DNA from: Selenomonas sp. F0473
Lineage (GTDB): Bacteria; Bacillota; Negativicutes; Selenomonadales; Selenomonadaceae
Reading direction: 5' to 3'
Assembly: GCF_000315545.1 (NCBI RefSeq)
Contig: NZ_JH992902.1
Location: 593,280-657,279 of the forward strand
Length of the DNA: 64,000 bases
Both the position numbers and the translations under genes were made by a program. Positions 19,864-32,587 of the stretch are shown in pieces. The stretch's first letter is position 1, and each line of letters opens with the position of its first letter. The notes below the pieces were generated by a model. The model worked only from the letters and a program-made list of their open reading frames with translations. It did no database searches and had not been told where the DNA came from.

Positions 19864-19868
19864 GAAAA

Positions 19869-20171
19869 TCAGTTGCCGGAACCGCGCTTCCCCGGGGCAT
19901 AGGGAAGTTCGCCCGCCCCGGTCATGCCGAGTTCCTCGCGCGCAAGTTTTTCAATATAGGGAAGCTCGCCGAGATGCTGTTTCTCCGCCTGCAGCCAGTC
20001 ATTCTCCGCCTGTGCCTCCGCAAGGCGTTCCGTCGCCATGCGCTGATCCCGGTAGACGTGGGAGAGATAGAGCCCTTGGGATATGAGCATGGACCCGAAG
20101 TAGCCGAGTATGACCAGCAACGCCATAACAAACCACCGCGGTCTCCTAGACGGTCTTCTTCTCCGTGACAT
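19869..20171 (-). CDS. Septum formation initiator family protein (FtsB/DivIC-like)
   Basis: A 100-residue bitopic protein: a basic cytoplasmic N-terminus (MSRRRRPSRRPR), one membrane helix (about 14-32), a coiled coil (DQRMATERLAEAQAENDWLQAEKQHL) and the DivIC/FtsB end motif PYIEKLAREELGM. Homologues act in the divisome with FtsL and FtsQ/DivIB. The start at 20169-20171 overlaps the end of the GT28 gene by 26 nt, with AGAGAGG upstream. Location before the S1-domain gene matches divIC-yabR in Bacillus. Confidence 0.88.
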   Translation of the reverse strand: MSRRRRPSRRPRWFVMALLVILGYFGSMLISQGLYLSHVYRDQRMATERLAEAQAENDWLQAEKQHLGELPYIEKLAREELGMTGAGELPYAPGKRGSGN

Positions 20172-21303
20172 CCGTGTTACCTCTCTTCCTCGTGAGTATC
20201 CGCATGAGTATCTCGGCAACTTCTTCCGCCGCACCTTCGCGCGCACAGGCGCGTGCCGCCCGAGACATCGCGGGAAGGCGATGCGCCAAAATCTCCGTAA
20301 CGGCCGGCGCCAGCTTTTCACCCGGATGGAGCCAAACGGCGGCCCCCCGCCGCGTCGCATAAACGGCGTTCTCCGTCTCGGGTCCCGGGATCGGATCGTG
20401 CAGGAGGAGCGGCAATCCCGCCGCAAAGGCCTCGCTGATCGTCAGTGCGCCCGGTTTCGTGATGAGGAGATCCGCCGCACGCATGAGCAGACATATCTCG
20501 CTCGTATAATCCCAAACGCGGATCACATGCCGCGCATGCGCCGCAGCGCGGCGCGCATAAGCTGCGAGCGCCGTATTGTGCCCCGCAACGACGAGAACGG
20601 CGAGGCGCTCTTCGACGCTCTCGAGTTCCTCAAGCGTCCGCTCGATATCGCCGAGCCCAAGTCCTCCGCCCATCAGTAGGATCGCGTGCAGTTCCGACGG
20701 GATTTCGGCGCGTTCCTTGGCCGCCGCGCGATCCGTACGGCGCTCTGCCGGGGCGATGGGGATCCCCGTCACATGGACGGCGGCCGGCTCAAAGCCGAGC
20801 GCCGTCATCCGCTCCGCCATCGCCTCCGTCGCGACGAAGTAATGATCCACCCCGCGCGAGAGCCAGATCTGGTGCAGCGCATAATCCGTAAGCAAAGCGG
20901 CAAGCAGAAACGATCCACCGTGCCGTGCCCGCCACAGCGCCGCCGCCCCTTCCGGAAAGGGATGCGTCGCGACGACGAGATCCGGCTCATATGCGCGCAT
21001 CAGCCGCCCCGCCGTCCGCACCATCACCCGCGCAAACGCAGATCGTACGATCCCTCCGCTCGACGCGCGCCCCGCAACGCGGAAGAACACATCGTACAGG
21101 TTGGGAACGAAGCGCAGCATCATGAGATAGATACGCTTCATGAGATAGTGAATTGGGGAAACGTCCCGCGCCATAAAGTCGACGACCGAAACGCGTACCG
21201 TATCTCCCGCGCGCGCCGCGAGTGCCGCATGAATCGCCTCGGCGGCGCGCGTGTGGCCGGAGCCGATGGAGGCGGTCAAAATGAGAATATGGGCGCGCTC
21301 CAT
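20146..21303 (-). CDS. GT28 diacylglycerol glycosyltransferase family (MGDG synthase-like)
   Basis: A 385-residue GT-B fold protein. The N-terminal MGDG-synthase domain has TASIGSGHTRAAEAI (residues 10-24) and the ATHPFPEGA region; the C-terminal GT28 domain has the LLMGGGLGLGD loop, the KPGALTISEAFAAGLPLLL motif and GPETENA. Relatives are UgtP/YpfP (glucosyl-diacylglycerol synthesis from UDP-glucose at the membrane) and plant MGDG synthase. It should make a glycolipid, but sugar and acceptor are not readable. It has its own promoter and overlaps the FtsB-like gene. Confidence 0.85.
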   Translation of the reverse strand: MERAHILILTASIGSGHTRAAEAIHAALAARAGDTVRVSVVDFMARDVSPIHYLMKRIYLMMLRFVPNLYDVFFRVAGRASSGGIVRSAFARVMVRTAGRLMRAYEPDLVVATHPFPEGAAALWRARHGGSFLLAALLTDYALHQIWLSRGVDHYFVATEAMAERMTALGFEPAAVHVTGIPIAPAERRTDRAAAKERAEIPSELHAILLMGGGLGLGDIERTLEELESVEERLAVLVVAGHNTALAAYARRAAAHARHVIRVWDYTSEICLLMRAADLLITKPGALTISEAFAAGLPLLLHDPIPGPETENAVYATRRGAAVWLHPGEKLAPAVTEILAHRLPAMSRAARACAREGAAEEVAEILMRILTRKRGNTDVTEKKTV

Positions 21304-21329
21304 GATCGCCTCCTCAGTCGAATACGTTT

Positions 21330-21358
21330 ATTGTATCACAATTTATTGCGACGGACAA
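21330..21358 (-). promoter_or_regulatory. Promoter of the GT28 gene with palindrome over the -10
   Basis: On the minus strand TTGTCC (21353-21358) and TACAAT (21330-21335) are 17 nt apart. The palindrome ATTGT-n3-ACAAT covers the -10 region (21330-21342) and could be an operator half of unknown type. Confidence 0.6.
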
Positions 21359-21373
21359 AACTTTTTTCACGCC

Positions 21374-22150
21374 TCATGCCGTTAATCCGCCGTCTACGGT
21401 ATAGACGCTGCCCGTCACCCATGCCGCCGCCGACGACGCGAGGAATGCGATAACGGCCGCGGCCTCCTCGGGCATCCCGATACGCCCCATCGGATAAAGC
21501 CGCGCCATCGTGCGAAGCTGGTCCTCGCGCGGCAGATGCGGGTCCAGTTGGCGCTCCGTAAGCGGGGTCATCACATCTGCGGGCGCAACGGCATTCACAC
21601 GCACCCCGTCCCGCGCCGTCTCGAGGGCAAGGGACCGTGTGAACGCGATCACCGCGCCTTTCGTCGCGGCATACGCCGCACAGAAATAATTTCCGCGCAG
21701 CCCCGCATCGGACGCGACGTTCACAATATTTCCCTGGTTTTTCCGCAGATGCGGCAGCGCCTCCCGGGTCAGCCGGGCGACGCCCTTCTCGTTGACGTCG
21801 ATCAGCTCGTCGAGCGCCTCGTCGGAGAGGGACTCCAATGCCCCGTCGGCATAAATCCCCGCCGCGTTGACGAGGATATCGAGCGCTCCGAAGGCATGAA
21901 CCGTCTCTTCCACCGCGGCGCGGCAGTCCGCAGACCGGCACACATCTCCGGCGGAATAAAGGGCGCGCGCATCGCCTGCAAGCCGTTTCCATGCGTCTGT
22001 CCCGCGGTCGGGATTGCGGCCCATCAGGGCGACGCGCGCGCCGCCCGCGAGAAAGATTTCGGCGACGGCGTATCCGATGCCCGAGGTTCCGCCCGAGATC
22101 AGCGCGCTCTTTCCCGCGAACGCGCGGGAGGAGAAAATACTTTCTTTCAT
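21374..22150 (-). CDS. Short-chain dehydrogenase/reductase (SDR)
   Basis: A 258-residue classical SDR: NAD(P)-binding SGGTSGIGYAVAE near residue 19, VNAAG near 92, catalytic Ser in NVASDAG near 145, YAATKGA (Tyr/Lys) near 159 and the VNAVAPADVMTPL segment. The C-terminal VTGSVYTVDGG is typical of the 3-oxoacyl-ACP reductase/glucose dehydrogenase subgroup. No substrate can be assigned. It starts only about 20 nt after the HU terminator with no clear promoter of its own, so it may depend on read-through from the HU gene. Confidence 0.88.
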   Translation of the reverse strand: MKESIFSSRAFAGKSALISGGTSGIGYAVAEIFLAGGARVALMGRNPDRGTDAWKRLAGDARALYSAGDVCRSADCRAAVEETVHAFGALDILVNAAGIYADGALESLSDEALDELIDVNEKGVARLTREALPHLRKNQGNIVNVASDAGLRGNYFCAAYAATKGAVIAFTRSLALETARDGVRVNAVAPADVMTPLTERQLDPHLPREDQLRTMARLYPMGRIGMPEEAAAVIAFLASSAAAWVTGSVYTVDGGLTA

Positions 22151-22170
22151 GCTCCCTCACCTCATAGACG

Positions 22171-22205
22171 AAAAAAACCGGATTCCCCCATAGGGGGAAC
22201 CCGGT
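22171..22205 (-). terminator. HU gene intrinsic terminator
   Basis: A strong GC stem (22177-22189 with 22193-22205, one mismatch) with a TAT loop ends in seven Ts on the minus strand, 17 nt past the HU stop codon. Confidence 0.9.
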
Positions 22206-22221
22206 CTCACGCCATATCGGC

Positions 22222-22494
22222 TCAGTTCACAGAATCCTTCAGAGCCTTGCCAGCCTTGAACACAGGCGTCTTCGAAGCCGGGATCTGAATCTCCTTACCC
22301 GTCCGCGGATTGCGGCCCTTGCGAGCCTGGCGCTTCTTTACCTCGAATGTTCCGAAACCGATGAGCTGAACCCTGTCGGCCTTGGAAAGCGCGCCCTTGA
22401 TGGTCTCAAAAATGGCGTTGACTGCCTTTTCGGCGTCCTTCTTCGTGAGATTTGCCTGCTCTGCTACGTTTGCGACTAATTCCTGTTTGTTCAA
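22222..22494 (-). CDS. hup: HU-family nucleoid DNA-binding protein
   Basis: A 90-residue HU: an N-terminal helical body ([13 protein letters not shown]), the beta-arm signature [21 protein letters not shown] and a C-terminal [17 protein letters not shown]. It bends DNA and compacts the nucleoid. The start is TTG at 22492-22494, with a perfect GGAGG 8 nt upstream and the family's exact N-terminus; the longer frame would add 20 unrelated residues. It has its own promoter, a leader hairpin and a strong terminator, so it is a high-expression single-gene unit. Confidence 0.97.
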   Translation of the reverse strand: MNKQELVANVAEQANLTKKDAEKAVNAIFETIKGALSKADRVQLIGFGTFEVKKRQARKGRNPRTGKEIQIPASKTPVFKAGKALKDSVN

Positions 22495-22528
22495 AGTAGC
22501 ATCCTCCTTTAAGATATTTTCTTTTCCC

Positions 22529-22588
22529 TGCGACCCTGACGGTCGCACCGTCATGAGAGAATTTAACAGAATTACCTAGAAAAATCAA
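22529..22588 (-). promoter_or_regulatory. HU promoter and leader hairpin
   Basis: On the minus strand TTGATT (22583-22588) and TAAATT (22560-22565) are 17 nt apart, preceded by an A/T-rich upstream tract (22595-22640, alternating A and T runs) that could act as an UP element. A perfect 7-bp hairpin TGCGACC-n5-GGTCGCA (22529-22547) lies in the 5' leader. Confidence 0.65.
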
Positions 22589-22649
22589 GGGGGAAAAGTA
22601 AAAAAAGCTGTTTTTCTGCAAAAAAAGTTGTTTTTTTACCTAATTGTTC

Positions 22650-23333
22650 TCAAAAAGAAGGGGGATACGGGATAAAAAGTGTCGTTAAGTGATCGATGTC
22701 CTCCTGCCGATCGAGTTCAAAAAGAGCGATCCGAGCAATGCGTTCGTCAGGCAGACCGAGGTGATGAAGATAAAACACCGCGCATGCATCCTCCAGATGT
22801 TCCATCAGCAGCAGTTTTAGCGTGGAGGCGATCTCACGCGAATATACCTGCGTCACGATCGTATCCTGCTGTAGTCCTTCCGCAATGAAATCCTCATCCG
22901 CGGCATCCACAATCGATAGACCGTCGACGGGATCTATGCCAAGCGCGCCGAAGAGCGGCTCCAAAAAGCTCATGGCAGGCAGAATCTCGATAGGAATCCC
23001 CTCCTCCGCCGCACGTACGCGCAGCATCTGCACCGTGCGCTCGGCGACAAAGGGGCTGCCCGGCACGAGATAGAGAACGTCCTCCTCCCGGACACGCGCA
23101 ATGAGATCCTCTGCGATCCGTTCATAGAGCGTGTCAAAATCCTCCGCCTCTTCGTAAAAATCATCATAACTCTCATATGATATGTGCGCCGCATCAAGTG
23201 CCGCAACGGTCGGATGAATCCGCGTGCGCAGGCGGATGTGCCGCGTCTCTCCGATTTTCTCCCATGTCTGCCGCGTAATGAATCCCTCCGCGCCGGGACC
23301 AAGCCCCGCCACAGTTAATTTATGCCGTATCAT
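22650..23333 (-). CDS. Tetrapyrrole-methylase-domain protein (YabN N-terminal half, no MazG domain)
   Basis: A 227-residue protein corresponding to the N-terminal domain of YabN/MazG-type proteins: VAGLGPGAEGFITRQTWE (glycine-rich start of the tetrapyrrole methylase fold), LRTRIHPTV, the YLVPGSPFVAERTVQML motif near residue 90, and ILPAMSFLEPLF. In Bacillus and many Firmicutes this domain is followed by a MazG nucleotide pyrophosphohydrolase domain, but here the frame ends at PYPPSF and only AT-rich non-coding sequence follows. It begins 3 nt after the mfd stop using the GAGGAG in the end of mfd; mfd-yabN adjacency is conserved. The function of this domain is not established. Confidence 0.85.
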   Translation of the reverse strand: MIRHKLTVAGLGPGAEGFITRQTWEKIGETRHIRLRTRIHPTVAALDAAHISYESYDDFYEEAEDFDTLYERIAEDLIARVREEDVLYLVPGSPFVAERTVQMLRVRAAEEGIPIEILPAMSFLEPLFGALGIDPVDGLSIVDAADEDFIAEGLQQDTIVTQVYSREIASTLKLLLMEHLEDACAVFYLHHLGLPDERIARIALFELDRQEDIDHLTTLFIPYPPSF

Positions 23334-23336
23334 ATT

Positions 23337-28590
<5,254 letters not shown>

Positions 28591-28616
28591 GAAAACGCTC
28601 CTTTCTGACGGTCCGA

Positions 28617-30275
28617 TTACATCTTATCCGGCGCCGAGACGCCGAGGATCCCAAGGCTGTGGCGGATGACATGTCCTGTCGCGGCAACGAGCGCGAGACG
28701 CGCGGACGCGAGTTCCCGCGCCTGCCCGACAATGCGGCATTGGTTGTAAAACGAATGGAACGCGCTCGCCAACTCATGACTGTACCGCGCAATGCGCTGC
28801 GGCGCATATTCGGCCGCCGCACGGGCGATCTCCTCGGGATAGGCCCCAAGCTTCTTGATGAGCGCGGTCTCCGTCTCATCGGTTAAGAGTTCCAATTCCA
28901 TGCCGTCCGCAGGCACGAGCCCAAGCTCATCCGCTTGGCGGAAAATGCTCGAGATACGCGCGTGCGCATACTGAATATAGTAGACAGGGTTCTCGTTGGA
29001 TCTCTTTTTCGCAAGGTCGAGGTCAAAGTCCAATTGACTGTCAAGCGACCGCATGATGAAGAAATAGCGTGCCGCATCGACGCCGACCTCCTCCATCAGC
29101 TCGCGCAGCGTAACTGTTTCACCGGTACGTTTGGAAAGCTTCACGAGCTGACCGTCGCGGTAGAGGCTCACCATCTGCAGGAACAGCACCGTCAGCCGCG
29201 ACGGATCATGTCCGAGCGCCGCGATCGCCGCCTTGACCCGCGCGACGTAACCGTGATGATCCGCGCCCCAGATATTAACGAGACGGCCGTACCCGCGCGC
29301 GTATTTATCCTCATGGTAGGCAATATCCGCCGCAAGATAGGTCGGCACGCCGTTCTCGCGGAAAATCACACGGTCTTTGTCGTCTCCGTAGTCCGTCGAG
29401 CGCAGCCAGATCGCGCCGTCCTTGCGGTAGGCCGCGCCGCGCTCCAGCAGGACATCCACAACGCGCCGCACGGCATCCGGATGAAGCGTACGCTCGCTGA
29501 ACCACCGATCGAACGTCACGCCGAAATCCGCAAGATCCTCTTCGAGCGCCGCGCGTTTTTCACGATAGGCGACCTCTTGGAATATCTGCAGGCGCTCCTC
29601 CTCCGGGAGCGCGAGGTATTTATCTCCGTCGCGGTCGATGATGCGCCGCGCCGTTTCTGTGATATCCGCCCCATGGTACCCGTTCTCGGGAAATATCACC
29701 GTCCGCCCAAGGAGTTCAAGATAGCGTGCGTTCACAGAAACGGCAAGCAGCTGCATCTGATTCCCCGCGTCGTTGACGTAGTACTCGCTGTCTGCGGCAT
29801 AGCCCGCCGCGCGCAGCAGGTTCACAAGCGCCGAACCGACCGCCGCGCCGCGGCCGTGTCCCACATGGAGCGGGCCCGTCGGATTCGCGCTGACATATTC
29901 CACCTGCACGCGCGGCTCATCCCGCTGCGGCAGCGTGCCGTAGCGCTCCCCCGCGGCAAGTATAGCGCGCAGGGTATCGGCGGCCACATGTCCCTTCAGG
30001 TAAAAATTCAAAAACCCCGGCCCCGCAACCTCCGCATGATCGAGCCAATCTCCCGTCAGGTGATCCCTGATCGCCGCCGCGATCACGCGGGGCGGCCGCT
30101 TGAAAACGCGGGCCGACTGCATGGCAAAATTCGTTGCAAAGTCGCCGAGTTCCTTATCGGGCGGCTCCTCTAGGAGGACCTTGGGGAGCGCTCCGGCCTC
30201 CGGCAGAGCGCCCGCCGCCACGGCACGCGCCGCAGCCTCTCCAATCGCCTGCTCGATCTGCTGTTTGATATCCAC
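28617..30275 (-). CDS. argS: Arginyl-tRNA synthetase
   Basis: A 552-residue class I aminoacyl-tRNA synthetase. Signatures: the ArgRS N-terminal tRNA-binding domain (ELGDFATNFAM), VEYVSANPTGPLHVGHGRGAAVG with the HVGH motif near residue 130, YYVNDAGNQ, and the C-terminal DALR domain (YAHARISSIFRQ ... HSLGILGV). The KMSK motif is degenerate, as usual in ArgRS. Start GTG at 30273-30275 with AAAGGAG upstream. It lies 11 nt after the DUF1934 gene. Confidence 0.97.
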   Translation of the reverse strand: MDIKQQIEQAIGEAAARAVAAGALPEAGALPKVLLEEPPDKELGDFATNFAMQSARVFKRPPRVIAAAIRDHLTGDWLDHAEVAGPGFLNFYLKGHVAADTLRAILAAGERYGTLPQRDEPRVQVEYVSANPTGPLHVGHGRGAAVGSALVNLLRAAGYAADSEYYVNDAGNQMQLLAVSVNARYLELLGRTVIFPENGYHGADITETARRIIDRDGDKYLALPEEERLQIFQEVAYREKRAALEEDLADFGVTFDRWFSERTLHPDAVRRVVDVLLERGAAYRKDGAIWLRSTDYGDDKDRVIFRENGVPTYLAADIAYHEDKYARGYGRLVNIWGADHHGYVARVKAAIAALGHDPSRLTVLFLQMVSLYRDGQLVKLSKRTGETVTLRELMEEVGVDAARYFFIMRSLDSQLDFDLDLAKKRSNENPVYYIQYAHARISSIFRQADELGLVPADGMELELLTDETETALIKKLGAYPEEIARAAAEYAPQRIARYSHELASAFHSFYNQCRIVGQARELASARLALVAATGHVIRHSLGILGVSAPDKM

Positions 30276-30286
30276 AATAAACTCCT

Positions 30287-30715
30287 TTATCTCGGCTCGA
30301 TCCGTATTTCCAGCGTATTGTCGCTCTGCCGCACGCCGTCCACGTAAAGCGTGTAAAAGATGTATGCCTCCTCCGCCCCGTCCGGCAGCGTCCGCATTCG
30401 GAGACGCCGCGTGCGCGTCGTGATGGGAAGCGTTCCATACGGCGTATGATAATTGCTGCGGCGCTCTTCCCCGTGTGCAAAGTGCTGCGCAAAGCGCACG
30501 ACGCCGCGCCGCTGCAGCATGATCCGGTCCGTACCGAGACGCAGCACGGTCGGCACCGTCTCCCCCTCGATCAGCTCCGTGTCGTCATAGCTCACATATC
30601 GGCTCTCTCCACGCAAAAAACGCCGTCCCCTGACGGACAGCGCAATGCGGCTTTCCTCACCCGCGGCATCCACCTGCCGCCCTATGAGCGAGACATGCAC
30701 CTCTCCACCCTTCAC
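30287..30715 (-). CDS. DUF1934 family protein (YwiB-like)
   Basis: A 142-residue beta-rich protein, lipocalin-like by family: VSLIGRQVDAAGE, a central VSYDDTELIEGETVPTVLRLG, FAQHFAHGEERRSNYHTPYGTLPI and a final FYTLYVDGVRQSDNTLEIRI. In Bacillus the homologue ywiB precedes argS, as here. Biological role is not known. The start is GTG with GGAGGG about 9 nt upstream. Confidence 0.85.
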   Translation of the reverse strand: MKGGEVHVSLIGRQVDAAGEESRIALSVRGRRFLRGESRYVSYDDTELIEGETVPTVLRLGTDRIMLQRRGVVRFAQHFAHGEERRSNYHTPYGTLPITTRTRRLRMRTLPDGAEEAYIFYTLYVDGVRQSDNTLEIRIEPR

Positions 30716-30751
30716 CGAATCGTCCCTCCGATAAAAAGTGTCCCGTGTTTC

Positions 30752-31216
30752 CTAGTTCTGATCAACGGCAATATCGAGTTCCACCAGCTTTCCGCTGAGA
30801 TCCATCTCCACGACGAGATACTGCCCGTCGCTGATCTTGACCTCAAAATCGCTGCCGACCGTGAGCGACGGCGTCGAGATATCGACGTCGAGACCGAGTC
30901 CCGTGATATTCGTCGCCGTATTCGCCGTCAGCATATTGCTGAGTTCCGAGATCGCGCTCTGCGCCATCTCGTCAAACGTTTCGACCGGCATCCCCATCAT
31001 CATCGTCGAGGCGATAAATTTTGCCGTATCCTCGCTCATATTGTAAACGACGTTGCCGCGAATCTGCTTTGTAAATCCCACCAACACCGAAACTCCAAGA
31101 CTCTTCGCACGGGTAGATGCAGCGTAGAGTTTCGTGCGCGTCGGCTCCGGGAAGCCCAGCATCGGCATCACCGTTGTAAAGGCATCCACAAATGGATTGA
31201 TCAGTTTTGCATCCAT
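30752..31216 (-). CDS. cheX: CheX-type chemotaxis phosphatase
   Basis: A 154-residue CheX domain protein. CheX dephosphorylates CheY-P using a conserved Glu and Asn on a helix; here the motif is AISELSNMLTANTATNI near residue 90. The N-terminus (INPFVDAFTTVMPMLGF) and the end (VEMDLSGKLVELDIAV) are typical. The gene directly follows a response regulator fused to a similar domain (3 nt gap), so the pair probably forms one phosphorelay with built-in dephosphorylation. No other chemotaxis genes are nearby. Confidence 0.85.
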   Translation of the reverse strand: MDAKLINPFVDAFTTVMPMLGFPEPTRTKLYAASTRAKSLGVSVLVGFTKQIRGNVVYNMSEDTAKFIASTMMMGMPVETFDEMAQSAISELSNMLTANTATNITGLGLDVDISTPSLTVGSDFEVKISDGQYLVVEMDLSGKLVELDIAVDQN

Positions 31217-31219
31217 CGA

Positions 31220-32083
31220 CTACTCTCCCTCTGCAAATCCCACATTCATCTGAACCGGTCCGATCGGCAGCTGCATGCCGATACAGAACGTCGTCATACG
31301 GGGGCTGACGATATGCACCTTCGCCCCGCGGATCGTCCCCGGCGGCGTCAGACGCAGTTCCTTTCCCTCAAGCACATTGTTGATCTTTGATATCCCTCGC
31401 CCTGCGATGATATTTGCGGCCTCCTCGACCGCGTCGTCCGCTTCGCCGTCCTCAATCTCCTCGACAGAGGAGCGGCCGAGCATATGCATTGCGAACGGCT
31501 TAATGACCTGCTCTTCCAGATAGAAAATCACGCGCCCCGTCGTAAAGCCCGTAATGCCGATAATCACGGCGGCACCGCTCACATCAAGATAACGCGGCTC
31601 ATACGACGCGATCTCCGCCGTTCCCTCAAGGCGCAGAAGGCCTGCGGTCCCCTCCTGCAGGGCGCGCCCGAACGGCTTCGCATAGAGCTCGCGGAATGTC
31701 GTCAGCCGGCTTTCTTCCTCCTGACAGAGCAAATGCAGCGCGTCCACAAGATCCGGCTTCGATATCGGCTTTTGCAAAAAAGCCCCGATCCCAATGGCCT
31801 TCCCCTGCGTAATGAGGTTCAAATCCTTCATCGCGCTGGCCATAACGATCTTCGCGTTCGGATCCGCGGCAAAAATGCGCCGGCTGCATTCTAGCCCGTT
31901 GGCATCGGGCAAGTTCATATCCATCGTTACGGCGTCGGGACGCATCTCCTCGTAGAGTTTCAACGCTTCCGCGGCATCCGCCGCCATCCCGCACACCTCA
32001 AAATCCGTATCCCTTAGATGCTCGGCAATCATCACGCGGCTGATCTTCGAGTCATCGACCACCAGCACCCGCAATTTCCCCAT
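31220..32083 (-). CDS. Response regulator fused to a CheX/CheC-like phosphatase domain
   Basis: A 287-residue protein. Residues 1-120 are a receiver domain (VLVVDDSKISRV, phospho-acceptor in AVTMDMNLPDANG at about Asp54, the ASAMKD Thr/Ser switch position and FLQKPISKPDL Lys). Residues about 135-287 are a CheX/CheC-like domain with EEAANIIAGRGISKINN, which keeps the Glu and Asn spacing of the phosphatase motif. It could dephosphorylate itself or partner regulators. Start ATG, operon with cheX; a -10 element lies upstream at 32125-32130. Confidence 0.85.
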   Translation of the reverse strand: MGKLRVLVVDDSKISRVMIAEHLRDTDFEVCGMAADAAEALKLYEEMRPDAVTMDMNLPDANGLECSRRIFAADPNAKIVMASAMKDLNLITQGKAIGIGAFLQKPISKPDLVDALHLLCQEEESRLTTFRELYAKPFGRALQEGTAGLLRLEGTAEIASYEPRYLDVSGAAVIIGITGFTTGRVIFYLEEQVIKPFAMHMLGRSSVEEIEDGEADDAVEEAANIIAGRGISKINNVLEGKELRLTPPGTIRGAKVHIVSPRMTTFCIGMQLPIGPVQMNVGFAEGE

Positions 32084-32124
32084 AATCTTTCACCCTCTTT
32101 GACGGAATATCTCATATCTTTTTC

Positions 32125-32130
32125 ATTATA
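32125..32130 (-). promoter_or_regulatory. Putative -10 of the response regulator-cheX-argS transcription unit
   Basis: TATAAT on the minus strand about 42 nt before the response-regulator start. The -35 region (GTGACG at 17 nt) is weak, so the call rests on the -10 and on the gap after the glyoxalase gene. Confidence 0.4.
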
Positions 32131-32149
32131 CACGAAATAAACTCTTCCG

Positions 32150-32515
32150 TCACATATTTTTTGGCAGCACCTCAATCCAGTACCCGTCCGGATCCTCGAC
32201 GAAGTAAATCCCCATCTCCTCATTTTCATAGCAGATGACGCCCATTTCCGCATGTTTCGCACGGGCGGCCGCGTAATCGTCCGTATAGAGCGCGAGGTGG
32301 AACTCCTTCTCCCCCAGATCGTAGGGTTCCTTTCGCTCGTGCAGATACGTCAGCTCCAGCTCGAAATCCGTCCTGCCGTCCGTCAGATAAACGAGCGTAA
32401 AGCCCGGCGCCTCCAGGCGGCGCTTCTCGACGAAGCCGAACGCACGCGCATAGAACGCCGTACTGCGCGCAAGGTCGAGCACGTTGAAATTGACATGAGT
32501 GAACGTAAACGACAT
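32150..32515 (-). CDS. gloA: Lactoylglutathione lyase family (glyoxalase I, VOC fold)
   Basis: A 121-residue VOC-superfamily protein: FTHVNFNVLDLARSTAFYARAFGF, an internal repeat with LELTYL, HLALYTDDYAAARAKHAEMG and YFVEDPDGYWIEVL. The metal ligands His, Glu, His and Glu of glyoxalase I are at the expected places. It converts the hemithioacetal of methylglyoxal to a thioester, detoxifying methylglyoxal. The start is the second of two adjacent ATGs (AGGAGG at 6 nt). Confidence 0.85.
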   Translation of the reverse strand: MSFTFTHVNFNVLDLARSTAFYARAFGFVEKRRLEAPGFTLVYLTDGRTDFELELTYLHERKEPYDLGEKEFHLALYTDDYAAARAKHAEMGVICYENEEMGIYFVEDPDGYWIEVLPKNM

Positions 32516-32530
32516 CATATGCCTCCTGTC

Positions 32531-32536
32531 ATTATA
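32531..32536 (-). promoter_or_regulatory. Extended -10 promoter of gloA
   Basis: TATAAT preceded by TGA on the minus strand, giving an extended -10 element, 16 nt upstream of gloA. Confidence 0.55.
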
Positions 32537-32587
32537 TCAAAGCGTCCGCGGCAAAGCCGTATCCGTCGTTACGAATTCCGGCTCCCG

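Noticed and set aside
22595-22640. Alternating A7/T7 tracts upstream of hup as a terminator for the YabN-like gene
   Set aside because: No GC-containing stem precedes the T-runs; more likely an A/T-rich upstream promoter element.
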